Made by a program: the position numbers and the translations under genes
The notes under the pieces: generated by a model
What the model saw: only the letters and a program-made list of their open reading frames with translations
Told to the model about the DNA's origin: nothing
Database searches by the model: none
Source of the DNA: Burkholderiaceae bacterium
GTDB taxonomy: Bacteria > Pseudomonadota > Gammaproteobacteria > Burkholderiales > Burkholderiaceae_C
DNA length: 64,000 bases
Assembly (NCBI GenBank): GCA_024235895.1
Contig: JACKLM010000002.1
Location: 868,001 to 932,000, forward strand
Direction of reading: 5' to 3'
Shown: one piece after another, positions 32,472 to 46,417 of the stretch
Layout of the letters: each line of letters begins with the position of its first letter
How positions within the stretch are numbered: position 1 is the first letter of the stretch

Positions 32472-33596
32472 GTGCCCGATTCCCGCCCCGAACGCATCGT
32501 CGTCGGCCTGTCCGGCGGCGTCGACTCGGCCGTCTCGGCCTGGCTGCTGAAGCAGCAGGGCTTCGAGGTCGTCGGCCTGTTCATGAAGAACTGGGAGGAC
32601 GACGACGACAGCGAGCACTGCAGCTCGCGCGAGGACTGGATCGACGCCGCCGCGGTCGCCGACGTCATCGGCATCGAGGTCGAGCATGTCAACTTCGCCG
32701 CCGACTACCGCGACCGCGTCTTCGCCGAATTCCTGCGCGAGTACGAGGCCGGCCGCACGCCCAACCCCGACGTGCTGTGCAACGCCGAGATCAAGTTCAA
32801 GGCCTTCCTCGACCACGCGATGCGGCTGGGTGCGACGCGCATCGCCACCGGGCACTACGCACGCGTTCGCGCGCTGCCGCCGCATCACGGCGCCAGCGCG
32901 CCGCGCTTCGAGCTGCTGAAGGGGCTGGATGCGGCCAAGGACCAGAGCTACTTCCTGCACCGTCTGACGCAGGCGCAGCTCGCGCGCACGCTGTTCCCGC
33001 TCGGCGCGATGGCCAAGACCGAGGTGCGCGCGCTGGCCACACGCATCGGGCTGCCGAATGCGCGCAAGAAGGACTCGACCGGGATCTGCTTCATCGGCGA
33101 GCGCCCGTTCCGCGAATTCCTCGGCCGCTACCTGCACCAGCAGCCGGGGACGATCGAGGACGAGCGAGGGCGCGTCATCGGCCGCCACATGGGACTGAGC
33201 TTCTACACGCTGGGCCAGCGCCAGGGGCTGGGCATCGGCGGCATCAAGGCCGGCGGCGGCGCGCACGCACCCTGGTTCGTTGCGCGCAAGGATCTGGCGC
33301 GCAACGTCCTGGTCGCCGTGCAGGGGCACGACCACCCGGGGCTGATGTCGCGCACGCTGCACGCCGCCGACGCGAGCTGGATCGCCGGCGTGTCCCCGCC
33401 GCCCGGCCTTCTCGCCGCCAAGACGCGCTACCGGCAGGCCGACGCGGCGTGCCGCTTCGAGCCCGAGGTGAGCGCGAACGCGGGCGGATGCTTCCGGCTC
33501 GACTTCGAGCAGCCGCAGTGGGCGGTGACGCCGGGGCAGTCGGCCGTGCTCTACGCAGGCGAGGTCTGCCTGGGCGGCGGGATCATCACCGGCTGA
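32472..33596 (+). CDS. mnmA: tRNA-specific 2-thiouridylase MnmA
   Basis: A 374-residue tRNA-modifying enzyme inserting sulfur at U34 of Lys, Glu and Gln tRNAs. The PP-loop S-G-G-V-D-S is at residues 14-19. The catalytic cysteines are in [12 protein letters not shown] and [16 protein letters not shown] and K-D-Q-S-Y-F-L follow the family. GTG at 32472 is the only standard start placing the PP-loop near the N-terminus; no Shine-Dalgarno precedes it, and GATAAT lies immediately upstream, so a leaderless message is possible. Confidence 0.94.
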   Translation: MPDSRPERIVVGLSGGVDSAVSAWLLKQQGFEVVGLFMKNWEDDDDSEHCSSREDWIDAAAVADVIGIEVEHVNFAADYRDRVFAEFLREYEAGRTPNPDVLCNAEIKFKAFLDHAMRLGATRIATGHYARVRALPPHHGASAPRFELLKGLDAAKDQSYFLHRLTQAQLARTLFPLGAMAKTEVRALATRIGLPNARKKDSTGICFIGERPFREFLGRYLHQQPGTIEDERGRVIGRHMGLSFYTLGQRQGLGIGGIKAGGGAHAPWFVARKDLARNVLVAVQGHDHPGLMSRTLHAADASWIAGVSPPPGLLAAKTRYRQADAACRFEPEVSANAGGCFRLDFEQPQWAVTPGQSAVLYAGEVCLGGGIITG

Positions 33597-33732
33597 ACCG
33601 GCAGTCGGCCTCGCGGCGCACACGCGCCCTCGGCGCGGCGTAGGTGCGGCGAGAAAGCGCAGGGTGCACCGTTAGACGCGATGCGCGCGACGCACGCCCG
33701 CAAGCGGGTCCGGCGCGGCGCCCCGCGTTCGA

Positions 33733-34158
33733 TCACCCCTCGCCGCCGACCTTGCCGCGTGTGGCCTTGAGCCGGCCGTGCAGGGTCTTGGACTGCAGCC
33801 GCCGCTCCTTGGACGCACGCGTCGCGCGCGTCGGCACGCGCACGCGCGGCGCCACCGCGGCCTCGTCGACCAGCGCCTGCAGTCGCGCCAGCGCCTCGGC
33901 GCGGTTGGCGCCCTGGCTGCGTGCGGTCTGCGCCTTGATCACGAGCACGCCGTCGGCGCTGATCCGGCTGTCGCGCCGCGCCAGCAGCCGCGCCTTGACA
34001 TCCGCCGGCAGCGACGACGCCTGGATGTCGAATCGGAGGTGGACCGCGGTCGAGACCTTGTTGACGTTCTGCCCGCCCGCGCCCTGCGCGCGGACGGCGT
34101 CGATCTCGACCTCGGTCGGGTCGACCGTGCAGCGCCGGCGCGGCGCGCGCAGCGTCAC
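33733..34158 (-). CDS. arfB: Peptidyl-tRNA hydrolase ArfB (ribosome rescue)
   Basis: A 141-residue class I release-factor-like protein. [19 protein letters not shown] contains the catalytic GGQ loop, and the basic C-terminal tail ([23 protein letters not shown]) is the part that reads the empty mRNA channel. It releases nascent chains on stalled ribosomes. The GTG at 34158 overlaps the stop of the upstream membrane-protein gene by four bases. Confidence 0.92.
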   Translation of the reverse strand: MTLRAPRRRCTVDPTEVEIDAVRAQGAGGQNVNKVSTAVHLRFDIQASSLPADVKARLLARRDSRISADGVLVIKAQTARSQGANRAEALARLQALVDEAAVAPRVRVPTRATRASKERRLQSKTLHGRLKATRGKVGGEG

Positions 34159-34403
34159 GCCTTGCTGCGCAGCTTCTGCACCACCCACAGCAGCACGACG
34201 GCGCCGACGATCGAGGCGATCCAGCCCGCCCCCTGCCCGGCCTGGTACCAGCCGATCGCCTGGCCGACGTAGCCCGCCAGCATCGACCCGCCGATGCCGA
34301 GCAGGATGGTCAGGATCCAGCCCATCTTCTGCTCGCCCGGCATCAGCCAGCGCGCGAGCGCGCCGACGATGGCGCCGACGATGATGGTTCCGATGATGCC
34401 CAT
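34155..34403 (-). CDS. GlsB/YeaQ/YmgE family stress-associated membrane protein
   Basis: An 82-residue protein with three hydrophobic segments: [38 protein letters not shown] and [15 protein letters not shown]. This is the transglycosylase-associated/YeaQ family, whose members are induced by general stress but lack an assigned reaction. A four-base overlap couples it to arfB. Confidence 0.9.
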   Translation of the reverse strand: MGIIGTIIVGAIVGALARWLMPGEQKMGWILTILLGIGGSMLAGYVGQAIGWYQAGQGAGWIASIVGAVVLLWVVQKLRSKA

Positions 34404-34528
34404 GGTCTTGTCCTCCGCAGTTGGCGAGCCCGGCCCCCGGCGGGCATGGCCACGGGCGCGACGATAGCGCGCCTGCCGGCGTCATCGCGGCGTCATGGCG
34501 GCGCACGCCGCGGAGGCCGCGCCGCCGT

Positions 34529-35887
34529 TCAGAGCTCCCGCGCCATCGCCACCGCCTGCTCGACGCGGTCGACCGGGTGCATCGTCAGGCCCTCGATCGG
34601 CTTCTTCGGCAGGTTGGCGCGCGGCACCAGCGCGACCGCGAAGCCGAGCTTGGCCGCCTCGCGCAGCCGCTCCTGCCCGCGCGGCGCCGGCCGCACCTCG
34701 CCGGCCAGCCCGACCTCGCCGAAGGCGAAGAAGCCGCGCGGCAGCGGCCGCCCGCGCAGGCTGCTCTGGATCGCCAGCAGCACCGCCAGGTCGGCCGCCG
34801 GCTCGCTGATGCGCACGCCGCCGACGGCGTTGACGAAGACATCCTGGTCCATGCACGACACGCCGGCGTGGCGGTGCAGCACCGCCAACAGCATCGCCAG
34901 CCGGTCGCGGTCCAGGCCGACCGACAGCCGGCGCGGGCTCGGCCCGCCGCTGTCGACCAGCGCCTGCACCTCGACCAGCAGCGGCCGCGTGCCCTCCAGC
35001 GTGACCAGCACGCAGCTGCCGGGCACCGGGTCGCCGTGCGTCGACAGGAAGATCGCGCTCGGGTTGGCCACGCCCTTCAGGCCGCGCTCGGTCATCGCGA
35101 AGACGCCGATCTCGTTGACGGCGCCGAAGCGGTTCTTGATCGCGCGCACGAGGCGGAAGCTGCTGTGCGTATCGCCCTCGAAATACAGCACGGTGTCGAC
35201 GATGTGCTCGAGCACGCGCGGGCCGGCGATCGCGCCCTCCTTGGTCACGTGGCCGACCAGCACCACCGTCACGCCGCTGGCCTTGGCCAGCCTGGTCAGC
35301 TGCGCCGCGCACTCGCGCACCTGCGCCACGGACCCCGGCGCAGACGTGAGCTGGTCGCTGTACAGGGTCTGGATCGAGTCGACGACGCACACCGCGGGCC
35401 GCTCGGCGTCGATCGCGGCGGCGATCCTGTCGAGCTGGATCTCGGCCAGCACGCGCACCGCCGAGCCATCCAGCCCGAGCCGGCGCGCGCGCAGCGCGAC
35501 CTGGGCGCCGCTTTCCTCGCCGGTAACGTACAAGGTGCGCAACCGGCGCGACATCGCGTCCAGCGCCTGCAGCAGCAGCGTGCTCTTGCCGATCCCCGGG
35601 TCGCCGCCGATCAGCACCACGCCGCCGGCGACCAGGCCGCCGCCGAGCACACGGTCGAGCTCGGCCTGCCCGGTCGGCTCGCGGTCGACCTCGGCGGCCT
35701 CGATCTGCGACAGCGTCGCCACCGGCTGCGCCTTGACCAGCCCTTGCGCGTAGCGGTGCGGCGCCGGGGCTTCGGCCACGCCCTCGACGAGGCTGTTCCA
35801 GGCGCCGCAACCGGGGCACTTGCCGAGCCACTTGGGACTCGCGGCGCCGCATTCGCTGCAGGTGTAGACGGTGCGCGGCTTGGCCAT
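34529..35887 (-). CDS. radA: DNA repair protein RadA
   Basis: A 452-residue RecA-like helicase acting on branched recombination intermediates. The C4 zinc finger is C-S-E-C-G...K-C-P-G-C-G (residues 10-27). Walker A is [10 protein letters not shown], the RadA-specific K-N-R-F-G motif is in [15 protein letters not shown], and a Lon-like C-terminal domain ([19 protein letters not shown]) follows. The start [10 protein letters not shown] matches homologues; the longer frame adds 35 low-complexity residues. It is monocistronic. Confidence 0.95.
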   Translation of the reverse strand: MAKPRTVYTCSECGAASPKWLGKCPGCGAWNSLVEGVAEAPAPHRYAQGLVKAQPVATLSQIEAAEVDREPTGQAELDRVLGGGLVAGGVVLIGGDPGIGKSTLLLQALDAMSRRLRTLYVTGEESGAQVALRARRLGLDGSAVRVLAEIQLDRIAAAIDAERPAVCVVDSIQTLYSDQLTSAPGSVAQVRECAAQLTRLAKASGVTVVLVGHVTKEGAIAGPRVLEHIVDTVLYFEGDTHSSFRLVRAIKNRFGAVNEIGVFAMTERGLKGVANPSAIFLSTHGDPVPGSCVLVTLEGTRPLLVEVQALVDSGGPSPRRLSVGLDRDRLAMLLAVLHRHAGVSCMDQDVFVNAVGGVRISEPAADLAVLLAIQSSLRGRPLPRGFFAFGEVGLAGEVRPAPRGQERLREAAKLGFAVALVPRANLPKKPIEGLTMHPVDRVEQAVAMAREL

Positions 35888-36106
35888 GCCGGCATTGTCG
35901 GCGACGCGCGCGGCGCCGGCCGCCGCCTTCGCGCGCCCGGCCGCCGGGCTGCGCGACCACCCCGGCGGCCCTTGGCGCCGGACAAAGACCATACGGTTGT
36001 CGGGAGATACTGCTTAGTTCACATTACGTCCATCCGGTCTCGTCGTCGACCTGGCGCGTAGGGCCGGAGCCCCTCCTCCCCCACGTCAACCGCAAAGGAA
36101 GTCCCG

Positions 36107-36559
36107 ATGAAGAAGTTTCTGATCGCCGCCGCCGTCGCCGCCGCCAGCATGGCCGCGCAGGCCAAGGACATCGTCGACACCGCCGTCGCCGCCGGCCAGT
36201 TCAACACCCTGGCGACCGCGCTGAAGGCCGCCGGGCTGGTCGACACGCTCAAGGGCCCGGGCCCGTTCACGGTCTTCGCGCCCACCGACGAGGCCTTCGC
36301 CAAGGTGCCGAAGGCGCAGCTCGACGCGCTGCTCGCCGACAAGGCCAAGCTGACCGCGGTCCTGACCTACCACGTCGTGCCGGGCAAGGTAATGGCCGCC
36401 GACGTCAAGGCCGGCAGCGTGCCGACCGTGCAGGGCAGCAGCCTGACGGTGGCCACCGACGGCGGTGTCAAGGTCGACGGCGCGCGCGTCATCGCGACCG
36501 ACATCGTCGCCAGCAACGGCGTCATCCACGTCATCGACAGCGTCGTGCTGCCGCAGTAA
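36107..36559 (+). CDS. Secreted fasciclin (FAS1) domain protein
   Basis: A 150-residue protein with a signal peptide ([19 protein letters not shown]) and one FAS1 domain: [28 protein letters not shown] (H1 motif), L-T-Y-H-V-V-P-G-K and [13 protein letters not shown] (H2 motif). FAS1 proteins mediate adhesion or matrix association. AAGGAAG precedes the ATG, and a hairpin terminator follows. It diverges from radA across 219 bases that contain a locally AT-rich patch near 36010-36030, probably its promoter. Confidence 0.9.
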   Translation: MKKFLIAAAVAAASMAAQAKDIVDTAVAAGQFNTLATALKAAGLVDTLKGPGPFTVFAPTDEAFAKVPKAQLDALLADKAKLTAVLTYHVVPGKVMAADVKAGSVPTVQGSSLTVATDGGVKVDGARVIATDIVASNGVIHVIDSVVLPQ

Positions 36560-36617
36560 ACCAAGCCTGCCGCGACGACCTGCGCCGGCGCCGCCGGTCG
36601 CGTCGGGCAGCATTCAC

Positions 36618-36640
36618 GAGGCCCCTGCGGGGGGCCTCTT
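36618..36640 (+). terminator. Terminator after the fasciclin gene
   Basis: Eight-base arms GAGGCCCC and GGGGCCTC with a five-base loop, followed by TT. It lies about 60 bases past the fasciclin stop and also beyond the convergent xdhC stop, so it may act both ways. Confidence 0.65.
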
Positions 36641-36686
36641 CCGCTGGCCACGATGCGAGGGTGGCCGCCGCGCGAGCGGGGGCCGG

Positions 36687-37787
36687 TCAGCCCGTCGCCG
36701 TGCCCATGCATCCCGACCCGGTGGCCGCGGCCGCCGGGTCCCAGGCCGCCAGCGGGCCGGCCAGCGGCCGCCCGCGGCGCACCGCGGTGATCTCGGCCAT
36801 GATCGCCAGCGCGATCTCGGGCGGCGTGCGCCCGCCGAGGTTGAGCCCGACCGGCCCGCGCAGCGCCGCGGCCTGCTCCTCGGTGACCTCGAACTCGCGC
36901 AACCTCTCGCGCCGTCTGGCGTTGTTGCGCCGGGAGCCGAGCGCACCGACATAGAACGCCGGTGTCTTCAACGCCTCCATCAGCGCCAGGTCGTCGATCT
37001 TCGGGTCGTGCGTCAGCGCGACCACGGCACTCATGGCGTCCAGCTTCATCGCCTGCACGAGGTCGTCGGGCATCTCGCGCGACAGCGTGATGCCGGCAGC
37101 ATCGACGCCGGCCACCTCAGCGGGCACCGCGCAGCCGACGCCGGCAGCCGCGGCGGGCGATGGCGCCTCGCCCCACGCCCCCTGCCAGGCCTCGTGGTAT
37201 TCCTCGCGCGGGTCGCACACGGTGACGCGGTAGTCCAGCATCAGCGCCATCGCGGCGACGTAGCGCGACAGCTGCCCGGCGCCGACGACCAGCAGCCGCA
37301 GCCGCGGGCCGTGCACCGTCTGCAGCACGGAGCCGTCGAACGTCACCTGGTCGCCCTCACGCGCCTGCAGCAGCGTGACGGCGCCGCTGGCCATGTCGAG
37401 CCGGCGCGCGACGACCTGGTGGCGCTCGATCGACTGCAGCAGCTCGGCCATCGCCGACTGCGGACCCAGCGGCTCCAGCACGATCTCGACCGTGCCGCCG
37501 CAGGGCAGACCGAAGCGCTGGGCCTCGTCGGCGCTGACCCCGTAGCTCGTCGTGCGCGGGCGATCCAGCGCCAGCTCGCCACGCGCCACGCGCGCGATCA
37601 GGTCGTCCTCGATGCAGCCACCGGACAGCGAGCCCGCGACCTGGCCGTCGTCGCGGATCACCATCAGCGAGCCCGGCGGCCGCGGCGCGCTGCCCCAGGT
37701 GCGGACCACCGTGCCCATGACCACGCGGTGGCCGCGCGCCAGCCACGCGACGGCGGTGCGCAAGACCTCGACATCCATGCTGTTCAT
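36687..37787 (-). CDS. XdhC/CoxF-family molybdoenzyme maturation factor
   Basis: A 366-residue protein with an N-terminal XdhC/CoxI domain (R-G-H-R-V-V-M-G-T-V-V-R-T-W-G-S-A-P-R-P-P-G-S-L-M, G-S-L-S-G-G-C-I-E-D-D) and a C-terminal Rossmann domain (L-L-V-V-G-A-G-Q-L-S-R-Y-V-A, A-F-Y-V-G-A-L-G-S-R-R-N). XdhC proteins bind and sulfurate molybdenum cofactor for xanthine oxidase-type enzymes. GGAG precedes the ATG at 37787. A MocA-like cytidylyltransferase gene lies upstream on the same strand, but no molybdenum hydroxylase structural gene is in the window. Confidence 0.88.
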   Translation of the reverse strand: MNSMDVEVLRTAVAWLARGHRVVMGTVVRTWGSAPRPPGSLMVIRDDGQVAGSLSGGCIEDDLIARVARGELALDRPRTTSYGVSADEAQRFGLPCGGTVEIVLEPLGPQSAMAELLQSIERHQVVARRLDMASGAVTLLQAREGDQVTFDGSVLQTVHGPRLRLLVVGAGQLSRYVAAMALMLDYRVTVCDPREEYHEAWQGAWGEAPSPAAAAGVGCAVPAEVAGVDAAGITLSREMPDDLVQAMKLDAMSAVVALTHDPKIDDLALMEALKTPAFYVGALGSRRNNARRRERLREFEVTEEQAAALRGPVGLNLGGRTPPEIALAIMAEITAVRRGRPLAGPLAAWDPAAAATGSGCMGTATG

Positions 37788-37908
37788 CGTCCGTGCTCCT
37801 GGGCGGGCCTGGGAACCCGCATCGGCGGCGGCACCGCTCGCCCGCCGCGCGCGTGGCGCCGCACGGGGCGATCTTCCTGCGCCGGCGCGGGCCGCGCCTT
37901 GCAGCGGA

Positions 37909-38616
37909 TCAAGCCTGCAGCCCCGCGGGCCAGCGCAGGACGCGCCCGGTCTCGCGCTCGAAGCGCAGGAGATCGTCGGGCGTGTCCACGTCGAACGCAT
38001 AGTGCCGGTTCGCGGTGACGAAGCGCCGGACACGGTCGGGGTGCAGCGCCTGCCACTGGCGACAACCGAAGCCGGCGCCGGCGGCGAGCACCTGCGCGCG
38101 AACCGCGGCCGAACAGACGACCGGGTTGCCGCGGACGCCATTGACGTCACCGGGTGCTGGCGCTGCCGCTGGCGCCCTGTCGACGACGAACGGGTAGACG
38201 ACGTCCACGCCGGCAGCCCGCGCGCGCCAGGCCTGGAGCAGCGCGCGCAGGTCGTCGGCGTCGAGCAGCGGCTGGTCCGCCAGCGCGATCAGCACCGCCC
38301 GCGGTCCCTGCCCTGGCGGCCCGAGCGCCGCGAGCCCCAGGCGCTGCGACGCGACCTGACCGGCGTCGGGATCGGGGTTGCGGACGAGCCGCACCCCGCC
38401 GCACGCGCCCGCCAGCGGCTCGACGCGCCCGGCGTGGTGGCCGCTGACGACGACGACCGGCGCGACGCCGGCGGCGGCCAGCGCATCCAGCAGCCGCGCG
38501 AGCAGCGGCACGCCGTCGAGTTCGAGCAGGCACTTGGGCCTGCGGCCCAGGCGTTCGCCCGCCCCGGCGGCGAGCACGACCGCGCCGACGCCGTCGTCCT
38601 GGTCCACGCTCGTCAC
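37909..38616 (-). CDS. MocA-like molybdenum cofactor nucleotidyltransferase
   Basis: A 235-residue NTP transferase of the MobA-like family. V-V-L-A-A-G-A-G-E-R-L-G-R-R-P-K-C-L-L is the nucleotide-binding signature, A-L-A-D-Q-P-L-L-D-A-D-D carries the metal-binding aspartate, and G-N-P-V-V is the family C-terminal motif. With xdhC downstream it probably makes the cytidine dinucleotide cofactor (MCD) of xanthine oxidase-class enzymes. The start codon is GTG at 38616. A 121-base gap separates it from xdhC. Confidence 0.82.
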   Translation of the reverse strand: MTSVDQDDGVGAVVLAAGAGERLGRRPKCLLELDGVPLLARLLDALAAAGVAPVVVVSGHHAGRVEPLAGACGGVRLVRNPDPDAGQVASQRLGLAALGPPGQGPRAVLIALADQPLLDADDLRALLQAWRARAAGVDVVYPFVVDRAPAAAPAPGDVNGVRGNPVVCSAAVRAQVLAAGAGFGCRQWQALHPDRVRRFVTANRHYAFDVDTPDDLLRFERETGRVLRWPAGLQA

Positions 38617-38638
38617 GATGCGGTCGCGGCGCCGGCTC

Positions 38639-39493
38639 TCAGTCGACCGGGGGGATCGGCTTCAGCGGGCCGCGGAAGCGCTCCTCGAACGGTGCGTGCG
38701 GCAGCGGCGGCAGCTCGACCGTCCGCTCCGGCACCGGGTGGTCGGGCAGGTGGTCGAGCAGGTGGCGGATCATCGTCAGCCGGCCGCGCTTCTGGTCGTT
38801 GAAGTCGACCAGCGTCCACGGCGCGTGCGCGGTGTGGGTGGCGCGCAGCATGCGGTCGCGCGCGCGGCCGTAGTCCTCGTACTTGGTCCGTGCCTCGGCA
38901 TCGATCGGCGACAGCTTCCAGCGCTTGAGCGGGTCGGCCGCGCGCTCGGCGAAGCGCGCCTCCTGCTGCACCTGGTCCACCGTCAGCCAGTACTTGAAAA
39001 GCAGGATGCCGTCGTCGACGAGCAGCTTCTCGAACACCGGCGCCTGCTTCAGGAACGCGCGCGTCTCGTCCTCGGTGCAAAAGCCCATCACCGGCTCGAC
39101 GCCGGCGCGGTTGTACCAGCTGCGGTCGAACAGCACGATCTCGCCCGCGGCCGGCAGGTGCGGCACGTAGCGCTGGAAGTACCACTGCGTGCGCTCGCGG
39201 TCGCTCGGCTTGGTCAGCGCGACGACGCGGCAGCTGCGCGGGTTGAGGCGGTCGGCGATGGCGTTGATGACGCCGCCCTTGCCCGCGGTGTCGCGCCCCT
39301 CGACCAGGACCAGCAGCCGACGGCCCGTGTGCTGCAGCCAGCGCGCCATGCGCTGCAGCTCGAGCTGCAGCGGCTCGAGCCTGTCCTCGTAGTCGGACTT
39401 GGACATCCCGGCCTTGCCGCCGTCGGCGCCGGCGCGCTTGCCGCCCTTCCTGTCCTTCTTGCCCTGCTTGTCCTTGCCGGAGTCGCTGCCCAT
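38639..39493 (-). CDS. ppk2: Polyphosphate kinase 2 (PPK2) family protein
   Basis: A 284-residue P-loop kinase. Walker A is V-E-G-R-D-T-A-G-K-G-G, the lid is T-K-P-S-D-R-E-R-T-Q-W-Y-F-Q-R-Y-V, and Walker B is L-F-D-R-S-W-Y-N-R-A-G-V-E. PPK2 enzymes phosphorylate nucleotides from polyphosphate or the reverse. A Lys/Gly-rich N-terminal tail of about 30 residues is low complexity. The single-domain size fits class I. It lies downstream of the ATP synthase operon, separated by a strong hairpin, and 22 bases upstream of the MocA-like gene. Confidence 0.92.
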   Translation of the reverse strand: MGSDSGKDKQGKKDRKGGKRAGADGGKAGMSKSDYEDRLEPLQLELQRMARWLQHTGRRLLVLVEGRDTAGKGGVINAIADRLNPRSCRVVALTKPSDRERTQWYFQRYVPHLPAAGEIVLFDRSWYNRAGVEPVMGFCTEDETRAFLKQAPVFEKLLVDDGILLFKYWLTVDQVQQEARFAERAADPLKRWKLSPIDAEARTKYEDYGRARDRMLRATHTAHAPWTLVDFNDQKRGRLTMIRHLLDHLPDHPVPERTVELPPLPHAPFEERFRGPLKPIPPVD

Positions 39494-39550
39494 GTGCCGC
39501 CCGCCTTCGTCGTCGCGTCGATGACCGCGTTATAGCCGTTCCAGCAGCGC

Positions 39551-39583
39551 GAAGCCCGCCGGGCGCCAGGCCGGGCGGGCTTC
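39551..39583 (-). terminator. Terminator of the ATP synthase operon
   Basis: Ten-base arms GAAGCCCGCC and GGCGGGCTTC separated by 13 GC-rich bases, about 50 bases past the atpC stop. It separates atpC from the PPK2 gene. No T run, so possibly rho-assisted. Confidence 0.65.
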
Positions 39584-39632
39584 GTGGTGAGGGCGCGCAG
39601 CGCGCGCGGGACTCAGGGCCGGTGCCGCGGGG

Positions 39633-40052
39633 TCACTTCTTGCGCAGCTTGGCGATGGCGGCGATCTGGGCGGCCATGGCGGCAAACTCGCTTTGCGCCT
39701 TCGCGAAGTCGATGTCGCTCTTGGCGTTCTTCATCGCCTCCTCGGCCTGCCGCTTGGCCTCGGCGGCCTTCGCCTCGTCGAGATCGTGGCCGCGGATCGC
39801 GGTGTCGGCCAGCACCGTCACCGTGCCCGGCTGCACCTCGAGGATGCCGCCGGCGACGAAGACGAACTCCTCCTCGCCGCTGTCGGCGCGCTGGATCCGC
39901 ACCGCGCCGGGCTTGATGCGCGTGATCAGCGGCGTGTGGCGCGGCAGGATGCCGAGCTCGCCGTTCTCGCCCGGCAGCGCGACGAACTTGGCGTCGCCGG
40001 AGAAGATGCTCTCCTCGGCGGAGACGACGTCGACGTGGATCGTGGTGGCCAT
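39633..40052 (-). CDS. atpC: ATP synthase epsilon subunit
   Basis: A 139-residue F1 epsilon subunit. The N-terminal beta sandwich includes [29 protein letters not shown] and [10 protein letters not shown]; the C-terminal helical pair (residues about 90-139) is the inhibitory arm. It links the c-ring to gamma and restrains hydrolysis. It is the last gene of the operon, 90 bases after atpD. Confidence 0.96.
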   Translation of the reverse strand: MATTIHVDVVSAEESIFSGDAKFVALPGENGELGILPRHTPLITRIKPGAVRIQRADSGEEEFVFVAGGILEVQPGTVTVLADTAIRGHDLDEAKAAEAKRQAEEAMKNAKSDIDFAKAQSEFAAMAAQIAAIAKLRKK

Positions 40053-40142
40053 GCGGGGCTCCGGAAGGGTCGATGAGGGACGACGGATCGCTGCGCTCGC
40101 ATGACGGACGACGACCCCGCGTCATCCGTCATCGCGCCTGCG

Positions 40143-41555
<1,413 letters not shown>

Positions 41556-41593
41556 CTAACGGTATGCGTTGCCTGCGGGGCGTGCGCGCGGCC

Positions 41594-42478
41594 TCAGCCG
41601 CCGATCGCGGCCGCGCCGCCGACGATCTCGGACAGTTCCTTCGTGATCGCCGCCTGCCGCGTCTTGTTGTAGATGAGCTTCATCTCGTCGATCAGGTTGC
41701 CGGCGTTGTCGGTCGCGGCCTTCATCGCGACCATGCGCGCCGACTGCTCGGAGGCCATGTTCTCGGCCACCGCCTGGTAAACCAGCGCCTCGATGTAGCG
41801 CGTCATCAGCTCGTCGATGACGGTCGGCGCATCGGGCTCGTAGAGGTAGTCCCAGCCGTACTGCGACTTCTCCGACGCGCTCTGCTCGAGCCGCTCGGCC
41901 GACAGCGGCAGCAGCTGCTCGACCATCGGCTCCTGCCGCATCGTGTTGACGAAGTTCGTGTAGCACAGGTAGACGGCGTCGAGCTCGCCGGCGACGAAGG
42001 CGTCGAGCATCACCTTGACCGGGCCGATCAGCTTGTCGAGCTGCGGCGTGTCGCCGAGCTGGGTCGCGTGACTGAGCACCGGCACGCCGACGCGGTTCAG
42101 GAAGCCGTTGCCCTTGTTGCCGATCGCCACCGCCTTGACGCTGCCGCCGCCGTCCTGCACCTCGCGCATCTTGGTGGTCAGCGCACGCAGGATGTTGGTG
42201 TTCAGGCCGCCGCACAGCCCCTTGTCGGTCGTCACGACGATGAAGCCGACCTTCTTCGCGTCCTTGACGACGCGCATGTAGGGGCTGCGGTACTCGGGGT
42301 TGGCCTGCGACAGGTTGGCCGTGATGTTGCGGATCTTGTCCGCGTACGGCCGCGCTGCGCGCATGCGCTCCTGCGCCTTGCGCATCTTCGACGCGGCGAC
42401 CATCTCCATCGCCTTCGTGATCTTCTTCGTATTCTCGAAGGACTTGATCTTGCCGCGGATTTCCTTGCCGACCGCCAT
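41594..42478 (-). CDS. atpG: ATP synthase gamma subunit
   Basis: A 294-residue central stalk subunit. [31 protein letters not shown] forms the N-terminal rotor helix; D-K-G-L-C-G-G-L-N and the C-terminal [25 protein letters not shown] are standard. It transmits rotation from the c-ring to the F1 catalytic sites. Confidence 0.97.
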   Translation of the reverse strand: MAVGKEIRGKIKSFENTKKITKAMEMVAASKMRKAQERMRAARPYADKIRNITANLSQANPEYRSPYMRVVKDAKKVGFIVVTTDKGLCGGLNTNILRALTTKMREVQDGGGSVKAVAIGNKGNGFLNRVGVPVLSHATQLGDTPQLDKLIGPVKVMLDAFVAGELDAVYLCYTNFVNTMRQEPMVEQLLPLSAERLEQSASEKSQYGWDYLYEPDAPTVIDELMTRYIEALVYQAVAENMASEQSARMVAMKAATDNAGNLIDEMKLIYNKTRQAAITKELSEIVGGAAAIGG

Positions 42479-42510
42479 GACGGTGCTCCTTTCGGGTCAG
42501 GCCGTGGCGA

Positions 42511-44064
<1,554 letters not shown>

Positions 44065-44092
44065 GGGTTCTCTCTCCTGGTCGCGTGCCGCC

Positions 44093-44635
44093 TCAGGCGG
44101 TCAGCGCCACCTTCATCTGTTCGAGACGGGCCTTGACGGAGGCGTCGTACACCTCGTCGCCGACGACCGCGCGGATGCCGCCGATCAGTTCGGGGTCGAC
44201 CTCGACGCGTGCGTCCAGGCGGCGGCCGAAGCGACTTTCGAGTGCGGCCACGACGTCGCCCAGCTGCGCGCCGTCGATCGGGAAGGCGCTGTAGACGATC
44301 GCGCGCGACATGCCGCTGCGGGCGTCGACCAGCGCGCGGTACTGCGCGACGATCTCACCCAGCGCCGGCAGCCGGCCGTTGTCCAGCACGGTTCGCAGCA
44401 GGTTGGCCACGGCCGGCAGCAGCGTCACGCCCTGGCGCGCGAGCACGTCGGCGAAGACGTTGAACACCAGCTTGTCGCTGACCTTGGGGCTGTCGGCGAA
44501 CTGCCGCAGCGTCGGGTCGGCGGCGACCGCTGCCAGGGCGGCGAGCTGGTCGACTAGGCCCTGCGCCTCGGCACCGCCGGCCGCCTTGAACAGCGCCTCG
44601 GCGTAGGGACGGGCAATGGTGGCGAGCTCGGCCAT
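44093..44635 (-). CDS. atpH: ATP synthase delta subunit
   Basis: A 180-residue peripheral-stalk subunit (OSCP-like). [19 protein letters not shown] is the typical N-terminal helix, and the C-terminus has [21 protein letters not shown]. It anchors F1 to the b subunits. Two bases separate it from atpF. Confidence 0.96.
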   Translation of the reverse strand: MAELATIARPYAEALFKAAGGAEAQGLVDQLAALAAVAADPTLRQFADSPKVSDKLVFNVFADVLARQGVTLLPAVANLLRTVLDNGRLPALGEIVAQYRALVDARSGMSRAIVYSAFPIDGAQLGDVVAALESRFGRRLDARVEVDPELIGGIRAVVGDEVYDASVKARLEQMKVALTA

Positions 44636-44637
44636 GG

Positions 44638-45108
44638 TCAGAGCTCGGCCTTCAGCCGGCCCAGCAGGTCCGCGTGCACCTTGGGGTCGACCTCGCGCCG
44701 CAGGATCGCCTCGGCGCCCTTGACGGCCAGGCCGGCGACCTGTTCGCGCAGCGTCTCGCGCGCCTTGACCAGCTCCTGCTCGGCCTCGGCGCGCGCGGCC
44801 GCGACGATCTTGCCCGCCTCCTCGCCGGCGCGGCCCTTGGCCTCCTCGACGATCTGCTGCGCCAGCCGCTCGGCGTCGGCCAGGCGCTTGGCGGCATCGT
44901 CGCGCGCGGCGGCGAGCTGCTGCTCGACGCGCTGGTTGGCTGCGGCCAGGTCGGCCTTGGCCTTGTCGGCCGCCGACAGGCCCTCGGCGACCTTGCGCGC
45001 ACGCTCGTCCAGCGCCGCTGTGATCGGCGGCCAGACGAACTTCATCGTGAACCCGACCAGGATCGCGAACACGATCATCTGCAGGATCAGGGTGGCGTTG
45101 ATGTTCAC
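44638..45108 (-). CDS. atpF: ATP synthase b subunit
   Basis: A 156-residue stator subunit with one N-terminal membrane helix ([25 protein letters not shown]) followed by a long Ala/Glu/Lys-rich coiled coil. It dimerises and connects subunit a with delta. Confidence 0.96.
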   Translation of the reverse strand: MNINATLILQMIVFAILVGFTMKFVWPPITAALDERARKVAEGLSAADKAKADLAAANQRVEQQLAAARDDAAKRLADAERLAQQIVEEAKGRAGEEAGKIVAAARAEAEQELVKARETLREQVAGLAVKGAEAILRREVDPKVHADLLGRLKAEL

Positions 45109-45183
45109 GGCTGTGACCTCGTCATGGGAATACCTGTGACGCGCGCCTCGGCGAGCGTCTCGCGAACCGGCAGCGAAGCGGGA

Positions 45184-45456
<273 letters not shown>

Positions 45457-45532
45457 CTAGTTTTCTCGAAAGAGGTGGGGTGAGGGAAGGGAAGGGAGAG
45501 GCAACGGTGTGCCGCGACGGCGCCGGCGGCCG

Positions 45533-46384
45533 TCAGTGGGCGTCATGCGCCTGACCCACGTAGACGAGGGTCAGCATCATGAACACGAAGGCCTGCAGCG
45601 TGATGATCAGGATGTGGAAGATGGCCCACACGCTGCCGGCGATGATGTGGCCGATGGCCAGGCCGATCCCGGTCGCCGACAGGCTCCAGGCGCCGCCCAT
45701 CAGCGCGATCAGGATGAAGATCAGCTCGCCCGCGTACAGGTTGCCGAACAACCGCATCCCGTGCGAGACCGTCTTGGCGACGAACTCGATCATCTGCATC
45801 GCGAAGTTGATCGGCCACAGCACCGGGTGGCTGCCGAACGGCGCCGTGAACAGCTCGTGCACCCAGCCCCCCACGCCCTTGATCTTGACGTTGTAGTACA
45901 GGCACACGAGCAGCACGCCGATCGACAGCCCCATCGTGACCGACAGGTCGGCGGTCGGCACCACGCGCATGTAGTCGGGCAGCCCCATCGCCGGCCCGGC
46001 CGCGTGCCAGATCTGCGGGATCAGGTCGACCGGCAGCAGATCCATCGCGTTCATCATGAAGATCCAGAGGAACACCGTCAGCGCCAGCGGCGCGACCATC
46101 TTGCGGCTGTGCGCGTTGTGGACGATGCCCTTGGCCTCGTTGTCGACCATCTGGACCAGGACCTCGACCGCGGCCTGGAACCGCCCCGGCACGCCCGAGG
46201 TCGCCTTGCGCGCGGCCAGCCACAGCACGAAGCAGACCAGCGCACCGAGCGCGATCGAGAAGAACAGCGAGTCGAAGTTGACGACCGAGAAATCCAGCGG
46301 CCCGACCTGCTTCGTGTTCTGCAGGTGCACCAGGTGGTGCTGGACATATTCGCCCGAGGTGGGGGCCTGACCCGCGGCTGCCAT
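45533..46384 (-). CDS. atpB: ATP synthase a subunit
   Basis: A 283-residue Fo channel subunit with five or six membrane helices. [15 protein letters not shown] contains the essential arginine of the proton path. An N-terminal periplasmic segment ([10 protein letters not shown]) is typical of betaproteobacteria. Lies between atpI and atpE. Confidence 0.96.
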   Translation of the reverse strand: MAAAGQAPTSGEYVQHHLVHLQNTKQVGPLDFSVVNFDSLFFSIALGALVCFVLWLAARKATSGVPGRFQAAVEVLVQMVDNEAKGIVHNAHSRKMVAPLALTVFLWIFMMNAMDLLPVDLIPQIWHAAGPAMGLPDYMRVVPTADLSVTMGLSIGVLLVCLYYNVKIKGVGGWVHELFTAPFGSHPVLWPINFAMQMIEFVAKTVSHGMRLFGNLYAGELIFILIALMGGAWSLSATGIGLAIGHIIAGSVWAIFHILIITLQAFVFMMLTLVYVGQAHDAH

Positions 46385-46417
46385 GTGAGTGTCCCGTCCG
46401 TAGCGTCTTCGTCTTCT

